NCBI GenBank assembly: GCA_035511515.1
Contig: DATKFG010000079.1
Coordinates: 1-55,110, forward strand
Source of the DNA: VBCK01 sp035511515
Lineage (GTDB): Bacteria > Pseudomonadota > Gammaproteobacteria > Burkholderiales > Burkholderiaceae_F
Direction of reading: 5' to 3'
DNA length: 55,110 bases
The translations under genes and the position numbers were made by a program. Below the pieces are notes generated by a model. That model searched no databases. It was not told the origin of the DNA and saw only the letters and a list, made by a program, of their open reading frames with translations. Positions 16,952-28,381 of the stretch are shown here, piece by piece (within the stretch, counting starts at the first letter, position 1; each line of letters begins with the position of its first letter).

Positions 16952-18555
16952 GCACGCTGGAAACCCGGATCAACCGCGGCGACGAGTCGTTCGCGCGGGC
17001 GGAGCAGGCCATGCGCGCGCTGGTCGAGGATCTGCGCGCCACGGTCGGCCGAATCGCGCTCGGCGGCGACGAGGCCTCGCGCGCCCGCCACGTGGGGCGC
17101 GGCAAGCTGCTTCCGCGCGAGCGGGTGCAATTGCTGCTGGACCCCGGCGGGCCGTTCCTGGAGCTGTCGCAGCTGGCGGCACTGGACCTGTACGACAACG
17201 AGGCCCCGGGCGCCGGACTGATCACCGGGATCGGGCGCGTCAGCGGGCGCGAGTGCGTCATCGTGTGCAACGACGCCACGGTCAAGGGCGGCACGTACTA
17301 CCCGCTCACGGTCAAGAAGCATCTGCGCGCGCAGGAAATCGCGCGCGAGAACCGGCTGCCGTGCATATACCTGGTCGACTCGGGAGGGGCCAACCTGCCG
17401 AACCAGGATGACGTGTTTCCGGATCGCGATCACTTCGGCCGCATTTTCTACAACCAGGCGACGATGTCGGCGCAGGGCATCTCCCAGATCGCGGTCGTCA
17501 TGGGCTCGTGCACGGCCGGCGGGGCCTACGTGCCGGCGATGAGCGACGAGACGATCATCGTGCGCAACCAGGGAACGATCTTCCTGGGTGGACCGCCGCT
17601 GGTGAAGGCGGCCACCGGCGAAACGGTCAGTGCCGAGGATCTGGGCGGCGGCGACGTGCACACTCGCCTGTCGGGCGTGGCCGACCACCTGGCCCATGAC
17701 GACCGGCACGCGCTGGCACTGGCGCGCCGGATTGTGGCGCGACTGGCGCCGCCGCAGCGGGCCTCGGTGGCGCTGCGCGAGCCGGCGCCCGCGCTGCACG
17801 ATCCGCAGGATCTGTATGGAATCGTGCCGACCGACCTGCGCCAGCCCTACGACGCCCGCGAGCTGATCGCGCGCATCGTCGACCGCAGCGAATTCGACGA
17901 ATTCAAGGCGCGCTTCGGCACCACGCTGGTCACCGGATTCGCCTGGATCCACGGCATCCCGGTCGGAATCCTCGCCAACAACGGGATCCTGTTCTCCGAC
18001 AGCGCTCAAAAGGGGACCCACTTCATCGAGCTGTGCTGCCAGCGTGACATTCCGCTGGTGTTCCTGCAGAACATCACGGGTTTCATGGTGGGACGCAAGT
18101 ACGAGAGCGAGGGCATCGCCCGCCACGGCGCCAAGCTGGTCGCGGCCGTTGCCTGTGCCCGCGTCCCCAAATTCACGGTGATCGTGGGTGGCTCGTTCGG
18201 CGCCGGAAACTACGGAATGTGCGGACGCGGCTTCTCGCCGCGGCTGCTGTGGATGTGGCCGAACGCCCGCATTTCGGTGATGGGAGGGGAGCAGGCCGCC
18301 CACGTGCTGGCCACGGTGCGGCGCGACGGCGTCGAGGCGCGCGGCGGCTCATGGTCCGGGGAGGACGAGCAGGCTTTCCGGGCCCCGATCCTCGCGCAGT
18401 ACGAACGGCAGGGCCACCCCTACTACGCATCGGCGCGGCTGTGGGACGACGGCGTGATCGATCCGCTGGACACGCGCATGTGCCTGGCGCTGGGGCTGTC
18501 GGCATCGCTGAACGCGCCGATCGAGCCGACGCGGTTTCCGGTCTTGCGCATCTGA
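16948..18555 (+). CDS. liuB: Methylcrotonyl-CoA carboxylase, carboxyltransferase (beta) subunit
   Basis: 535 residues, the usual length for MCC beta. It transfers carboxyl from biotin to 3-methylcrotonyl-CoA, giving 3-methylglutaconyl-CoA. The two crotonase-like halves are visible: AGLITGIGRV with CNDATVKGGTYYPLTVKKH, YLVDSGGANLPNQ and GSCTAGGAYVPAMSDE in the N-half; FLQNITGFMVGRKYE, VGGSFGAGNYGMCGR and WMWPNARISVMGG in the C-half. SGGANLPNQ separates MCC from propionyl-CoA carboxylase. It starts at GTG, overlapping the MFS stop by four bases. Its partner subunit is 4.4 kb away at 22917, beyond two minus-strand genes. Its stop is 10 bases from the convergent oligopeptidase stop. Confidence 0.94.
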   Translation: MSTLETRINRGDESFARAEQAMRALVEDLRATVGRIALGGDEASRARHVGRGKLLPRERVQLLLDPGGPFLELSQLAALDLYDNEAPGAGLITGIGRVSGRECVIVCNDATVKGGTYYPLTVKKHLRAQEIARENRLPCIYLVDSGGANLPNQDDVFPDRDHFGRIFYNQATMSAQGISQIAVVMGSCTAGGAYVPAMSDETIIVRNQGTIFLGGPPLVKAATGETVSAEDLGGGDVHTRLSGVADHLAHDDRHALALARRIVARLAPPQRASVALREPAPALHDPQDLYGIVPTDLRQPYDARELIARIVDRSEFDEFKARFGTTLVTGFAWIHGIPVGILANNGILFSDSAQKGTHFIELCCQRDIPLVFLQNITGFMVGRKYESEGIARHGAKLVAAVACARVPKFTVIVGGSFGAGNYGMCGRGFSPRLLWMWPNARISVMGGEQAAHVLATVRRDGVEARGGSWSGEDEQAFRAPILAQYERQGHPYYASARLWDDGVIDPLDTRMCLALGLSASLNAPIEPTRFPVLRI

Positions 18556-18565
18556 GGGCGCGCGA

Positions 18566-20743
18566 CTACGGTCCAGGCTGCCACTGCGCCACCCCGGCGC
18601 GCCAGAACACGAACGCGGCGATGTCGGCATCCTCGGCGTCCCGGGTCGACTTGGTGGTGCCCAGCCCATGGCCGGCCGCATCTTCGACCCGCAACAGCAC
18701 GGGCGCGTGATGCGCGCCCTCCAGCAGGCGCGCGGCCATCTTGGCGGGTTCCCAGGGCTCGACTCGAGGGTCGTTCAGGCCGGTCGTCAGAAGGAACGCG
18801 GGGTAACGCACGTCGTCGCTGACGTGTTGATAGGCGTCCATCGCCAGCAGGTTTTTGAAGCCTTGCTCGTCTTTGAAGGTGCCGAACTCGGGAACATTGG
18901 CCGGACCCGAGGGCATCACCTCGGATCTGAGTGAGTCCACGTCTCCGACCCGCGCAATCGCGCCGGCAAACAGATCGGGTCGCTCGGTGGCGGCGCGGCC
19001 GACCGTAATGCCGCCGGCGGACGTACCTTGGATCGTCAGCATGTCGCGCGTGGTGTACCCCTTGGCAATCAGCGCCTCGGCGCAGGCGATGAAGTCGCGC
19101 CACGAGTTCGGCTTGTTGGCGCCCTTGCCGCCCAGACGCCAGGCCTCCCCGAGCTCGCCGCCGCCGCGCACGTGGCACTCGGCATAGACGCCGCCCGCCT
19201 GCACGAACGCGGGGATGCGCGGAGTGAAGGCCGGCAGAACCGAGAAGCCGTAGGATCCGTAGGCATCGAGCAGAGTCGGCCGGGGCGACACGGGCCCCGG
19301 CGGACCGATGACGGACAGCGGGATTCGAATGCCGTCGGCTGCCGCGGCCGACAGCTCGGCCACCGCGTAATGATCCGGCTCGAACGGCGGTCCGGAAATC
19401 AGGCCGAGATTGGTGAACGTGTCCTTGGTCGAATCGTAGCGATAGTGCGCCGGCGGGTTGACCCAGCTTTCCAGCGCCACGACCGCGCCTGGCCGCGCAG
19501 CGTCGGTCGCGACCTCGGAGACGATCCCGCGGAACGGCAGCTTCAGCTCGGCGACGGCGCCGTCCGGGCGCACATGCAGCAGCTGTCCGTCCAGGCCCCG
19601 CCTGGCCGCGACATACAGCCCGTCGGAGGCGGCATGAATGGACTCGATCACGCGATCCGGCTGCGCCGCGATCACCGTGCGCGCGCTGGCCAGCGTGTTG
19701 TCCAGTGGCAGCGCCATCACTTTGAAGGTCGGCGCATCCTGGTGCGACAGCAGATAGATCGTCCTGGAATTCGCCTCCACGGCGGTGACGGCGTCATCGT
19801 GCCTCACGATCGGCTGCCACAGCGCGTGTTGTGAACGCGCATCGCCCAGCGGAGCGATCCAGGCTTCGATTTCCGTCTGCACGCCGTGGATCCCGAACAG
19901 CAGGGCGCGCCCAGCGCCCGGCACGACGCCCGTGAAGGCAAGGGTGACCGGGTCCTTGACCGGACCAAGGCCCGTGGCGGCGCCGGCCACCGGCACCGGC
20001 GGATTCTTCAGGTCCCAGTACGACGAGGAATAGTTCAGGTACCTGTCGCTCGGTGCGGCGCCCGGGCGCAACTGCTGCAAGCGACCCAGAAAGAGGCCCG
20101 CGCCGTCATCCGTCCAGGCGGGCGAGGCCCATTGCGCCCGGTCGATGGGGCCGGCGACCCGGGCAGCGGTGGCGGCGTTGAGGACCGTCAGCACCGAGGC
20201 TTCCGACCCTCCCGAAGAGATTCCGACCGCCACGAGCTTGCCGTCGCGCGAGGCGGCGAAATAATCGATCGCCTGCGGCAGCCCGCTGGCGTTCTTGATC
20301 AAGGCTGCGGTGTCGACCAGCGTGCGCGTCTGTCCTGCGGGGTCACGAACGACCAGGTCATAAACGTCCGAACCGGGTTTGCGCTCCAGGTAGAACAGGC
20401 CGTTGCGAGTTACCTGGACCGCCCTGACGAATCCGAAGCTGGCACCGAACGCGCTCAACGTGCGCAGGTACTCGGCGCGCGGGCTGATCGAATCGAACAC
20501 GGACCGGGCATAGGCGCCCTGTGCCTTCATCCAGGCAATGGTGGCCGGATCCTTTGCTTCCATGAAACGGAAGCGATCCGTGACTTTGGTCCCGAAGTAG
20601 GTTTCCTCCACCGGCTTTGCCGGCAGGCCTGCAGGCGCGCCGCCGGGTTCTATCGGCTTCACGGCTGGCGCGCCTTGCGCCCAGATGGAAGCTGCTACGA
20701 GTACGGCGGCAGTTGCAGCCAGGCTGGCCTTGCGTTGAGGCAT
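18566..20743 (-). CDS. Exported prolyl oligopeptidase (S9A family)
   Basis: 725 residues. A signal peptide (about 1-24, ending IWAQGAP) suggests periplasmic or secreted location. The N-terminal propeller domain (about 45-440) begins with the family's DRFRFME and DPATIAWMKAQ. The C-terminal alpha/beta-hydrolase domain carries Ser575 in GTSAGG, the Asp in GLNDPRVEPWEPAKM and the His in AAGHGLG. Such enzymes cut short proline-containing peptides. The start at 20743 is chosen for AGAGGAGC just upstream. It interrupts the leucine-degradation set on the opposite strand; no functional link is apparent. Confidence 0.92.
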   Translation of the reverse strand: MPQRKASLAATAAVLVAASIWAQGAPAVKPIEPGGAPAGLPAKPVEETYFGTKVTDRFRFMEAKDPATIAWMKAQGAYARSVFDSISPRAEYLRTLSAFGASFGFVRAVQVTRNGLFYLERKPGSDVYDLVVRDPAGQTRTLVDTAALIKNASGLPQAIDYFAASRDGKLVAVGISSGGSEASVLTVLNAATAARVAGPIDRAQWASPAWTDDGAGLFLGRLQQLRPGAAPSDRYLNYSSSYWDLKNPPVPVAGAATGLGPVKDPVTLAFTGVVPGAGRALLFGIHGVQTEIEAWIAPLGDARSQHALWQPIVRHDDAVTAVEANSRTIYLLSHQDAPTFKVMALPLDNTLASARTVIAAQPDRVIESIHAASDGLYVAARRGLDGQLLHVRPDGAVAELKLPFRGIVSEVATDAARPGAVVALESWVNPPAHYRYDSTKDTFTNLGLISGPPFEPDHYAVAELSAAAADGIRIPLSVIGPPGPVSPRPTLLDAYGSYGFSVLPAFTPRIPAFVQAGGVYAECHVRGGGELGEAWRLGGKGANKPNSWRDFIACAEALIAKGYTTRDMLTIQGTSAGGITVGRAATERPDLFAGAIARVGDVDSLRSEVMPSGPANVPEFGTFKDEQGFKNLLAMDAYQHVSDDVRYPAFLLTTGLNDPRVEPWEPAKMAARLLEGAHHAPVLLRVEDAAGHGLGTTKSTRDAEDADIAAFVFWRAGVAQWQPGP

Positions 20744-20793
20744 GGAAGTGCTCCTCTCGTTCAAAAAACCGCCCCGTGCGCGTCCCTTGTACC

Positions 20794-21894
20794 TCAGATC
20801 TGCATCGGGCTCCCGCAACGGGCCAGCACGCTTCGAAGGTCACGCAGAGCCGGAAACACCTCGTTGTTCCAGTCCGCGCCCTGCGTGTCGTAGGCCCTCT
20901 GTTCATGTTCCACGATCTGTTTGTCCTCGCGGAAGATGTTTTCGGTGAACCAGACCACGAAGGGCCACACCGCGTGGATCAGACCCGGGATAGGCGGCTT
21001 CTTGACCGATAGATAGCCGTAGGTCCGGTTGGTGCGCTGCTCGGCATCGAGCGGCGTATAGCACAGCCATACGTCGAGCACCGGATCCTGGGTCTGCTCG
21101 ATGTCGCGGCCGACCCAGACCTTCAGATTCTGGGTCGGGTAGTCGGTGCGAATGCGCATGTGGTCGCGGAAGTCCTTGCGCGCCTCGCCGCGCTTGCGCA
21201 CCAGATCCACGATGATCTGTTCGCCCACCGAAGATCTGCCCTCGGTCCGGCTGAAACTGTATTCCACCTGCGCCCATTGCTCGCCGTGTTGCCGTCCGAG
21301 GCACTGGGCCCGGATCGAGCCCATCTGCTTGCGGTGCAGGAACTGGTGGTTCATGTCGAACAGATTTTCGTGCATGAAGGTGTAGTGGCAGGCCACTTCG
21401 CGGTTCAGCCGGCGGGTCTTGTAGTCCTTGCGCTGCGAAGAGCCCAGCGTCGTGGGCAAGCGGCTCTCGGCGTGGGCCGGATCGCCGGGAAAGACGAAGA
21501 TCATGCCGTCGACCTCGCGCGCGGGATAGCTCTTCACTCCATTGGGCAGCCGCTCCTTGCCGAGGTAGGGAACCTCGACGCACCGGCCGCCGCGATCGTA
21601 GGTCCAGCCGTGATAATGGCACTTGAGCTCGTTGCCGCACACGACGCCGAGGTGCAGCGGCACCTGACGGTGGGCGCAGCGATCCTCCAGCGCAGACACC
21701 TGCCCGTCCATGCCGCGGTACAGCGCGATCGGGTGGCCCGCGAAGCGACGGCCCAGCGCGCGCCCGAGCTTCAATTCGTCGGACCACGCGATCGGATACC
21801 AATAGTCGGGATGCGCGCCCACCCGGCGCAGATCGAACGCGTTGGGCGAATTCGCTGGGCACGCGGCGACCAGAATGGAACTTCTTTCGGACAT
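20794..21894 (-). CDS. Rieske non-haem iron oxygenase, large subunit
   Basis: 366 residues. The [2Fe-2S] Rieske ligands are Cys73, His75, Cys92 and His95 (CAHRQ ... CHYHGWTYD). The catalytic iron site is NLFDMNHQFLH (177-187, His183 and His187). It belongs to the PaO/VanA-like group of oxygenases that use a separate reductase; no reductase or ferredoxin gene is adjacent. GGAG precedes the ATG at 21894. It ends about 50 bases before the oligopeptidase start and both are on the minus strand. The substrate is unknown; aromatic demethylation or sterol and ring hydroxylation are known for the superfamily. Confidence 0.9.
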   Translation of the reverse strand: MSERSSILVAACPANSPNAFDLRRVGAHPDYWYPIAWSDELKLGRALGRRFAGHPIALYRGMDGQVSALEDRCAHRQVPLHLGVVCGNELKCHYHGWTYDRGGRCVEVPYLGKERLPNGVKSYPAREVDGMIFVFPGDPAHAESRLPTTLGSSQRKDYKTRRLNREVACHYTFMHENLFDMNHQFLHRKQMGSIRAQCLGRQHGEQWAQVEYSFSRTEGRSSVGEQIIVDLVRKRGEARKDFRDHMRIRTDYPTQNLKVWVGRDIEQTQDPVLDVWLCYTPLDAEQRTNRTYGYLSVKKPPIPGLIHAVWPFVVWFTENIFREDKQIVEHEQRAYDTQGADWNNEVFPALRDLRSVLARCGSPMQI

Positions 21895-22019
21895 CGAGCG
21901 CTCCAGCCGGATATGCAAACCGCGCAGCTTAGCTGCGTCGGCTGTCTGCGGATAGTGCAGGGCCGGACATTTCTGTAGCATCGGGCGGCCCGCAAAGACA
22001 AACGCGCTCGGGACCGACG

Positions 22020-22856
22020 ATGACGCAGGAACTTCAGACGCTTAAGACTGAGGTGCGCGACGGCGTGGCCGTGGTCACGATGGCGCGCGAGCGGGTGCGC
22101 AACGCATTCAACGAGTCGATGATCGAGGAGCTCGAGGCGACCTTCGGCGAACTGGGGTCCGACCCGAGCGTGCGCGCGATCGTTCTGGCCGCACGCGGAC
22201 CCGTGTTCTGCGCCGGCGCCGACCTGCAATGGATGGCGCGCATGGCCGACTTCAGCCCGGAGGAGAACCGGCGCGATGCGTTGCAGCTGGCACGCATGCT
22301 GCGCGCGATCTGCGAATGCCCCAAGCCGACGCTGGCGCGCGTGCACGGCGACGCCTACGGCGGCGGCCTCGGCCTGGTAGCGGCCTGTGACATGGCATTC
22401 GCGGCGGCCGACGCCACGTTCTGTCTGAGCGAGACAAAACTCGGCCTGATCCCGGCCACGATCGCCCCATATGTCGTGCGGGCGATCGGGCGGCGCAACG
22501 CGCTGCGCTACTTCCAGACGGCCGAGCGGTTCGACAGCGCCGAGGCGCTGCGGATCGGGCTGCTGCACGGCGTGTTCGGCTCCGGACAGCTGGATGCCGG
22601 CATCGGCCAGGTGCTGGAAGCGCTGTCGCAGACCAGCCAGCAGGCCACGGGCGAGGCCAAGCGGCTGGTGCACGATGTGGCCGGGCAGCCGCTGACCGAT
22701 GACGTGCTGGCCGACACGGCCGAGCGGATCGCCGCGGCGCGCGGCTCGCCGGACGGGCGTGAAGGCGTGCATGCGTTTTTGCAGAAGCGCAAACCGCGCT
22801 GGCAGCTCAGCCGGTCGAGCGCGCCGCCGGCCGAGGACGACGATGAGGAGATGTGA
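22020..22856 (+). CDS. liuC: Methylglutaconyl-CoA hydratase (enoyl-CoA hydratase family)
   Basis: 278 residues, crotonase fold. The oxyanion-hole segments are AARGPVFCAGADLQWM (about 59-74) and ARVHGDAYGGGLGLVAACD (about 103-121). KLGLIPATIAPYVVRAIG is typical of liuC-type hydratases. It hydrates 3-methylglutaconyl-CoA to HMG-CoA in leucine degradation. It lies 60 bases before the carboxylase alpha subunit gene. The 125-base gap upstream, shared with the divergent oxygenase gene, should hold its promoter. Assignment to this particular hydratase rests on context as well as sequence. Confidence 0.9.
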   Translation: MTQELQTLKTEVRDGVAVVTMARERVRNAFNESMIEELEATFGELGSDPSVRAIVLAARGPVFCAGADLQWMARMADFSPEENRRDALQLARMLRAICECPKPTLARVHGDAYGGGLGLVAACDMAFAAADATFCLSETKLGLIPATIAPYVVRAIGRRNALRYFQTAERFDSAEALRIGLLHGVFGSGQLDAGIGQVLEALSQTSQQATGEAKRLVHDVAGQPLTDDVLADTAERIAAARGSPDGREGVHAFLQKRKPRWQLSRSSAPPAEDDDEEM

Positions 22857-22916
22857 ACGCGCCGCTGCGACGGATGCCTGCGTCGCCGCGCGATCCGATC
22901 CAGGGCTGGCCGTTGC

Positions 22917-24955
<2,039 letters not shown>

Positions 24956-24959
<4 letters not shown>

Positions 24960-25897
24960 TCGATCGCGCCGGTTCATCGTTTCCGACTCGGGTGACGCTG
25001 GTCGAGGTCGGGCCGCGCGACGGGCTGCAGAACGAGCCGCAGCCGGTCGCCACCCAGGTGAAAATCGAACTGATCGAGCGCCTGGTGCAGGCGGGCCTGC
25101 GCAAGATCGAAGTCGCCGCATTCGTCTCGCCCCGCTGGGTGCCCCAGATGGCCGACGGCGCCGAGGTGCTGAGCCGCGTGCCGCGTCGGCCCGGCATCGT
25201 CTACGCGGCGCTGGTTCCGAACCTGAAAGGATTCGAAGCGGCGCTGGCGGCGCGCGCCGATGAAATCGTGGTGTTCTCCGCGGCGAGCGAAACCTTCTGC
25301 CGCAAGAACATCAACTGCTCGATCGCCGAGTCGATCGAGCGCTTCGCCCCGGTGTGCGAGGCGGCCCGAGCCGCCGCGATGGCGGTGCGCGGCTCGATCT
25401 CCTGTTCGCTCGGTTGCCCTTACGAGGGACCGGTGCGCCCCGATGCGGTGGCGCGCGTGGCGCGGCTGATGCGCGACATCGGCGTGCAAACCATCGGGGT
25501 CGCCGACACCATCGGCGTCGGAACGCCGCGGGCCACGCAGCAGGCGTTCGAGGCCGTGCTCGCCGTCTATCCGCTGCAGGATGTCAGCGGCCATTTCCAC
25601 GACACCTACGGACAGGCGCTCGCCAATGTCTACGCGTGCCTGCAAATGGGCGTATCGACGTTCGATGCCAGCGTGGCGGGCCTGGGCGGCTGCCCGTTCG
25701 CCCGCGGCGCCACCGGCAACGTGGCCACCGAGGATGTGCTGTACCTGCTCAACGGGCTGCAGATCGAAACGGGCGTCGACCTGGACCGGCTGGTTCAGGC
25801 CGGACAGTGGGTCAGCGGCGTGCTCGGACGCAAGGCCGCGACCCGCGCCGGCAATGCGATCAGCGCACGGTCAGCCGCGAGCGCGAAGGAGCCGTGA
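24956..25897 (+). CDS. liuE: Hydroxymethylglutaryl-CoA lyase
   Basis: 313 residues, TIM-barrel enzyme of the HMGL-like family. VEVGPRDGLQNEPQ (about 14-27) holds the metal-binding Asp and catalytic Arg. The C-terminal loop GLGGCPFARGATGNVATEDV carries the catalytic Cys. It splits HMG-CoA into acetoacetate and acetyl-CoA, ending leucine degradation. The ATG overlaps the preceding stop by four bases, and the stop overlaps the next gene's ATG by one base. Confidence 0.96.
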
Positions 25898-26532
25898 TGC
25901 ATCCAATCCCTGACCTGCGCTGGTCCGTTCGCGCGGCATCCGCTGGCGCGATCGGCTTGCTGCTGGCCATCATGCCGCTGCAGCGCGCTGGCGCCGTCGA
26001 TCTGCTGGGCCTTTACTTGGGGGCCGCCGCGGGCCAGTCGCGCGTGGAAGCCGATGGGTCCGGGTTCACGCCCGGCGATTTCAGGAAGAACCATTCGGCG
26101 TTCAAGGTGATGGCCGGCGCGCATCCCATCGCAACGGTCGGGGCTGAGTTGGCTTACCTCGATATGGGGCACCCGAGCGGGAGCCTGGGCGCGCGGCCAG
26201 CCGACGTCACGATGAAGGGTGAAGCGGCTTTCGCGACGCTGTTCCTGCCGATTCCGGTCGTCGACGTCTATGGCAAGCTGGGCTTTGCGCGGCTGGAAAG
26301 CACGGTGAATTCGACTCAGTTGCTGGCGGGTGTTGGCACATGCACGGTCAACTCTCCCACCTGCGCGCTGCGCCCCTTCCGGCTGGACCGCACCAACACC
26401 CGTTTCGCGGCCGGAGCGGGGGTCCAGTACAGACTCGGCTCCTGGGCACTGCGCGGCGAGTACGAGCGCTTCGACGCGGCCGGCGGCACGCCGTCGCTGA
26501 TTTCGCTCGGCCTTGCTTGGACGTTCCTGTAG
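25897..26532 (+). CDS. Small outer-membrane beta-barrel protein
   Basis: 211 residues. A signal peptide (about 1-33, ending QRAGAVD) is followed by alternating strands typical of OmpA-like or OmpW-like eight-strand barrels: LLGLYLGAAAGQSRV, VGAELAYLDMG, VDVYGKLGFARLE and WALRGEYERFDAA. The final strand SLISLGLAWTFL ends in Leu after aromatic Phe. A Cys pair in GTCTVNSPTCALRPF may close an extracellular loop. It is coupled to HMG-CoA lyase by a one-base overlap, though a metabolic link is not evident. Annotated relatives are usually called outer-membrane beta-barrel or porin family proteins. Confidence 0.8.
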   Translation: MHPIPDLRWSVRAASAGAIGLLLAIMPLQRAGAVDLLGLYLGAAAGQSRVEADGSGFTPGDFRKNHSAFKVMAGAHPIATVGAELAYLDMGHPSGSLGARPADVTMKGEAAFATLFLPIPVVDVYGKLGFARLESTVNSTQLLAGVGTCTVNSPTCALRPFRLDRTNTRFAAGAGVQYRLGSWALRGEYERFDAAGGTPSLISLGLAWTFL

Positions 26533-26575
26533 TTCGATCGGGCGCAGCCGGCCCGAATCCGGCCTTGCGCGAAGC

Positions 26576-26914
26576 TCAGCCCGGGGCGTTGTGCGCTTTT
26601 TCCAGAAAGCGGCAGTTGTCCCTCAGAAAGAACCCACCCGTGCTCGAGGCGTACACCACGGTAAGTTGCCCCGAAGCTCGATCGAGTTCGTAGTTTCCGC
26701 CCCGCGTGGCGTCGTGCCACTTGATCGTCTTTTCGGTAATCGTCGCGGGGAAGGAATCCGCCGTTCGCTGGAGATGATCGATTGCGATATCGCGCATCGC
26801 ACCGCTGAACGGATTGGTGCACCGGAGCGTGGCCGGCGCGGGCCCGGCCGGATCGGATCCGGCCGGGGTACCCAAGGCGAGCACGACCAAGGCGATCGTT
26901 ACGCCGGCAGCCAC
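26576..26914 (-). CDS. Small secreted protein of unknown function
   Basis: 112 residues, starting at GTG, 3 bases after the amt stop. A signal peptide (about 1-20) precedes a compact domain with two cysteines (LRCTNPFSG and RDNCRF) that probably form a disulfide. IKWHDATRGGNYELDRASGQLTVVY is reminiscent of small periplasmic beta-sandwich proteins, but I recognise no family. Its position straight after amt suggests co-transcription with the ammonium transporter. Confidence 0.65.
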   Translation of the reverse strand: MAAGVTIALVVLALGTPAGSDPAGPAPATLRCTNPFSGAMRDIAIDHLQRTADSFPATITEKTIKWHDATRGGNYELDRASGQLTVVYASSTGGFFLRDNCRFLEKAHNAPG

Positions 26915-26917
26915 GGC

Positions 26918-28381
26918 TCAGACCGGCGAATAGGCTTCCTCGCCGTGCGCGGCGCTGTCGCCGGCCTGCAAGGTTGCGTCGACCATGCGCAGCGATACGA
27001 ACAACGACATCACCTTCAGGATGACGTAGGTGCCGATGGCGTTGACCACGATGATGAACCCGGCCGCCTCGGCCTGCAGCAGGAATTGCTTGAAATTGCC
27101 GTACGCCCACCCGGTGGTGGACACCCCGGGGGCATTGGTCCCGGTGCCCAGGTAGACGAGCATATTCGGATCGGCCAACACGCCGGTCAGAAGTCCGCCC
27201 ATCAGGCCAGCGACGCCGTGGGTCGACAGCACGCCCAGGGTGTCGTCCACCTTGGAGATCAGCGCCGTCTTTTGCAGCTTGTTCATGCTGAGCCACGGAA
27301 TGATGCCCGCGCAAAGGCCGATGATGATGGCGCCGTAGCCGTTCACGTAACCCGCGGCGGGCGTGATTCCAACCAGGCCCGCGATCATGCCGTTGATGGC
27401 CCCGACGATCGAGGGCTTGCCGTAGGCCATCGAATCCATGGCGGTCCACGTGAGCAGCGCGACTGCAGTGCAAAGGTTGGTGTTCAGCACCGCCCCGGCC
27501 GCGTTGGCGTTGGCGAAGTAAGGATCGCCGCCGTTGAAGCCGTTCCAACCCAGCCAGAGAATCCCGGCGCCCGCCAACGCGATCAGCAGGTTATTCGGCG
27601 GGAAGTGTTCGCGGTCTGTCTGCAGGCGTGGTCCGACCACGGCCGCGGCCACGAAGCCCGAGACGCCCGCGGCCAGGTGGATCACATAGCCGCCGGAGAA
27701 GTCCACCGCTCCTGCGGCTGCGAGCCATCCGCCGCCCCAGATGCTGAAACACCCGACCGTGTAGATGAGCGTCATCCACAGGGGAACGAAGATGACCCAT
27801 GCCTTGAAGCTCATCCGCCCGAGCACCGAGCCTCCCAGGATGATCACCGTGATCGCGGCAAAGACGAACTGGAAATAGGTCATCGTGGCCATCGGGAACG
27901 TCAGATCCGGCATTCCGGAGGCTGCCTCCGGAATGGTTGCCTGACCCAACATGAAGCCCGCCGAAGTCGCCGGACCGGGCTGGCCCAGAAACGGAAACCA
28001 CTTCGTCCCGAAGGACATGTTGTAGGCCCACAGCACCCAGACGATCAGTACCGAGGCAAACGCATACATCACCATGAAGGCGCTGTTAATGGCCCATTTC
28101 TTCTTGACCAGCCCCGCGTACAGGATCATCAGGCCGGGAATGCTTTGGAGCGCGACGAAAGTCGCCGCCGCCAGCTGCCAGGCGTTGTTGCCGGAATTGA
28201 GCCAGGCCGGAGCCGCCAGAAAGGTCCCGGTCGGTGCCGCCGCAGCGGGCGCGGCAGGCGCCGTGGCGGCCGGTGCCGCGGCAGGTGCAGGGGACTGATT
28301 CTGTGCGAGTGCAGGAAAGTAAGGCAGGAAGTTCAAAGCAACGACCAGCACAATCCCTATGAAGGCTCGAACTCGATTCAT
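26918..28381 (-). CDS. amt: Ammonium transporter
   Basis: 487 residues. An N-terminal signal-like helix is followed by a Pro/Ala-rich stretch (about 30-55), then 11 predicted membrane helices. It conducts ammonium across the inner membrane. The twin pore histidines are visible in GGYVIHLAAGVSGF and LSTHGVAGLMGG, and the signature WLGWNGFNGG is present. The start at 28381 is preceded by GAGGGAGA about 9 bases away; the longer reading to 28573 adds unlikely Arg-rich sequence. No glnK-type regulator gene adjoins it, which is unusual for amt. It is followed directly by a small secreted protein gene. Confidence 0.94.
   Translation of the reverse strand: MNRVRAFIGIVLVVALNFLPYFPALAQNQSPAPAAAPAATAPAAPAAAAPTGTFLAAPAWLNSGNNAWQLAAATFVALQSIPGLMILYAGLVKKKWAINSAFMVMYAFASVLIVWVLWAYNMSFGTKWFPFLGQPGPATSAGFMLGQATIPEAASGMPDLTFPMATMTYFQFVFAAITVIILGGSVLGRMSFKAWVIFVPLWMTLIYTVGCFSIWGGGWLAAAGAVDFSGGYVIHLAAGVSGFVAAAVVGPRLQTDREHFPPNNLLIALAGAGILWLGWNGFNGGDPYFANANAAGAVLNTNLCTAVALLTWTAMDSMAYGKPSIVGAINGMIAGLVGITPAAGYVNGYGAIIIGLCAGIIPWLSMNKLQKTALISKVDDTLGVLSTHGVAGLMGGLLTGVLADPNMLVYLGTGTNAPGVSTTGWAYGNFKQFLLQAEAAGFIIVVNAIGTYVILKVMSLFVSLRMVDATLQAGDSAAHGEEAYSPV

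Noticed and set aside
16933..18303. A 456-residue minus-strand frame opposite the carboxylase beta subunit
   Set aside because: The plus strand carries an unmistakable methylcrotonyl-CoA carboxylase subunit.
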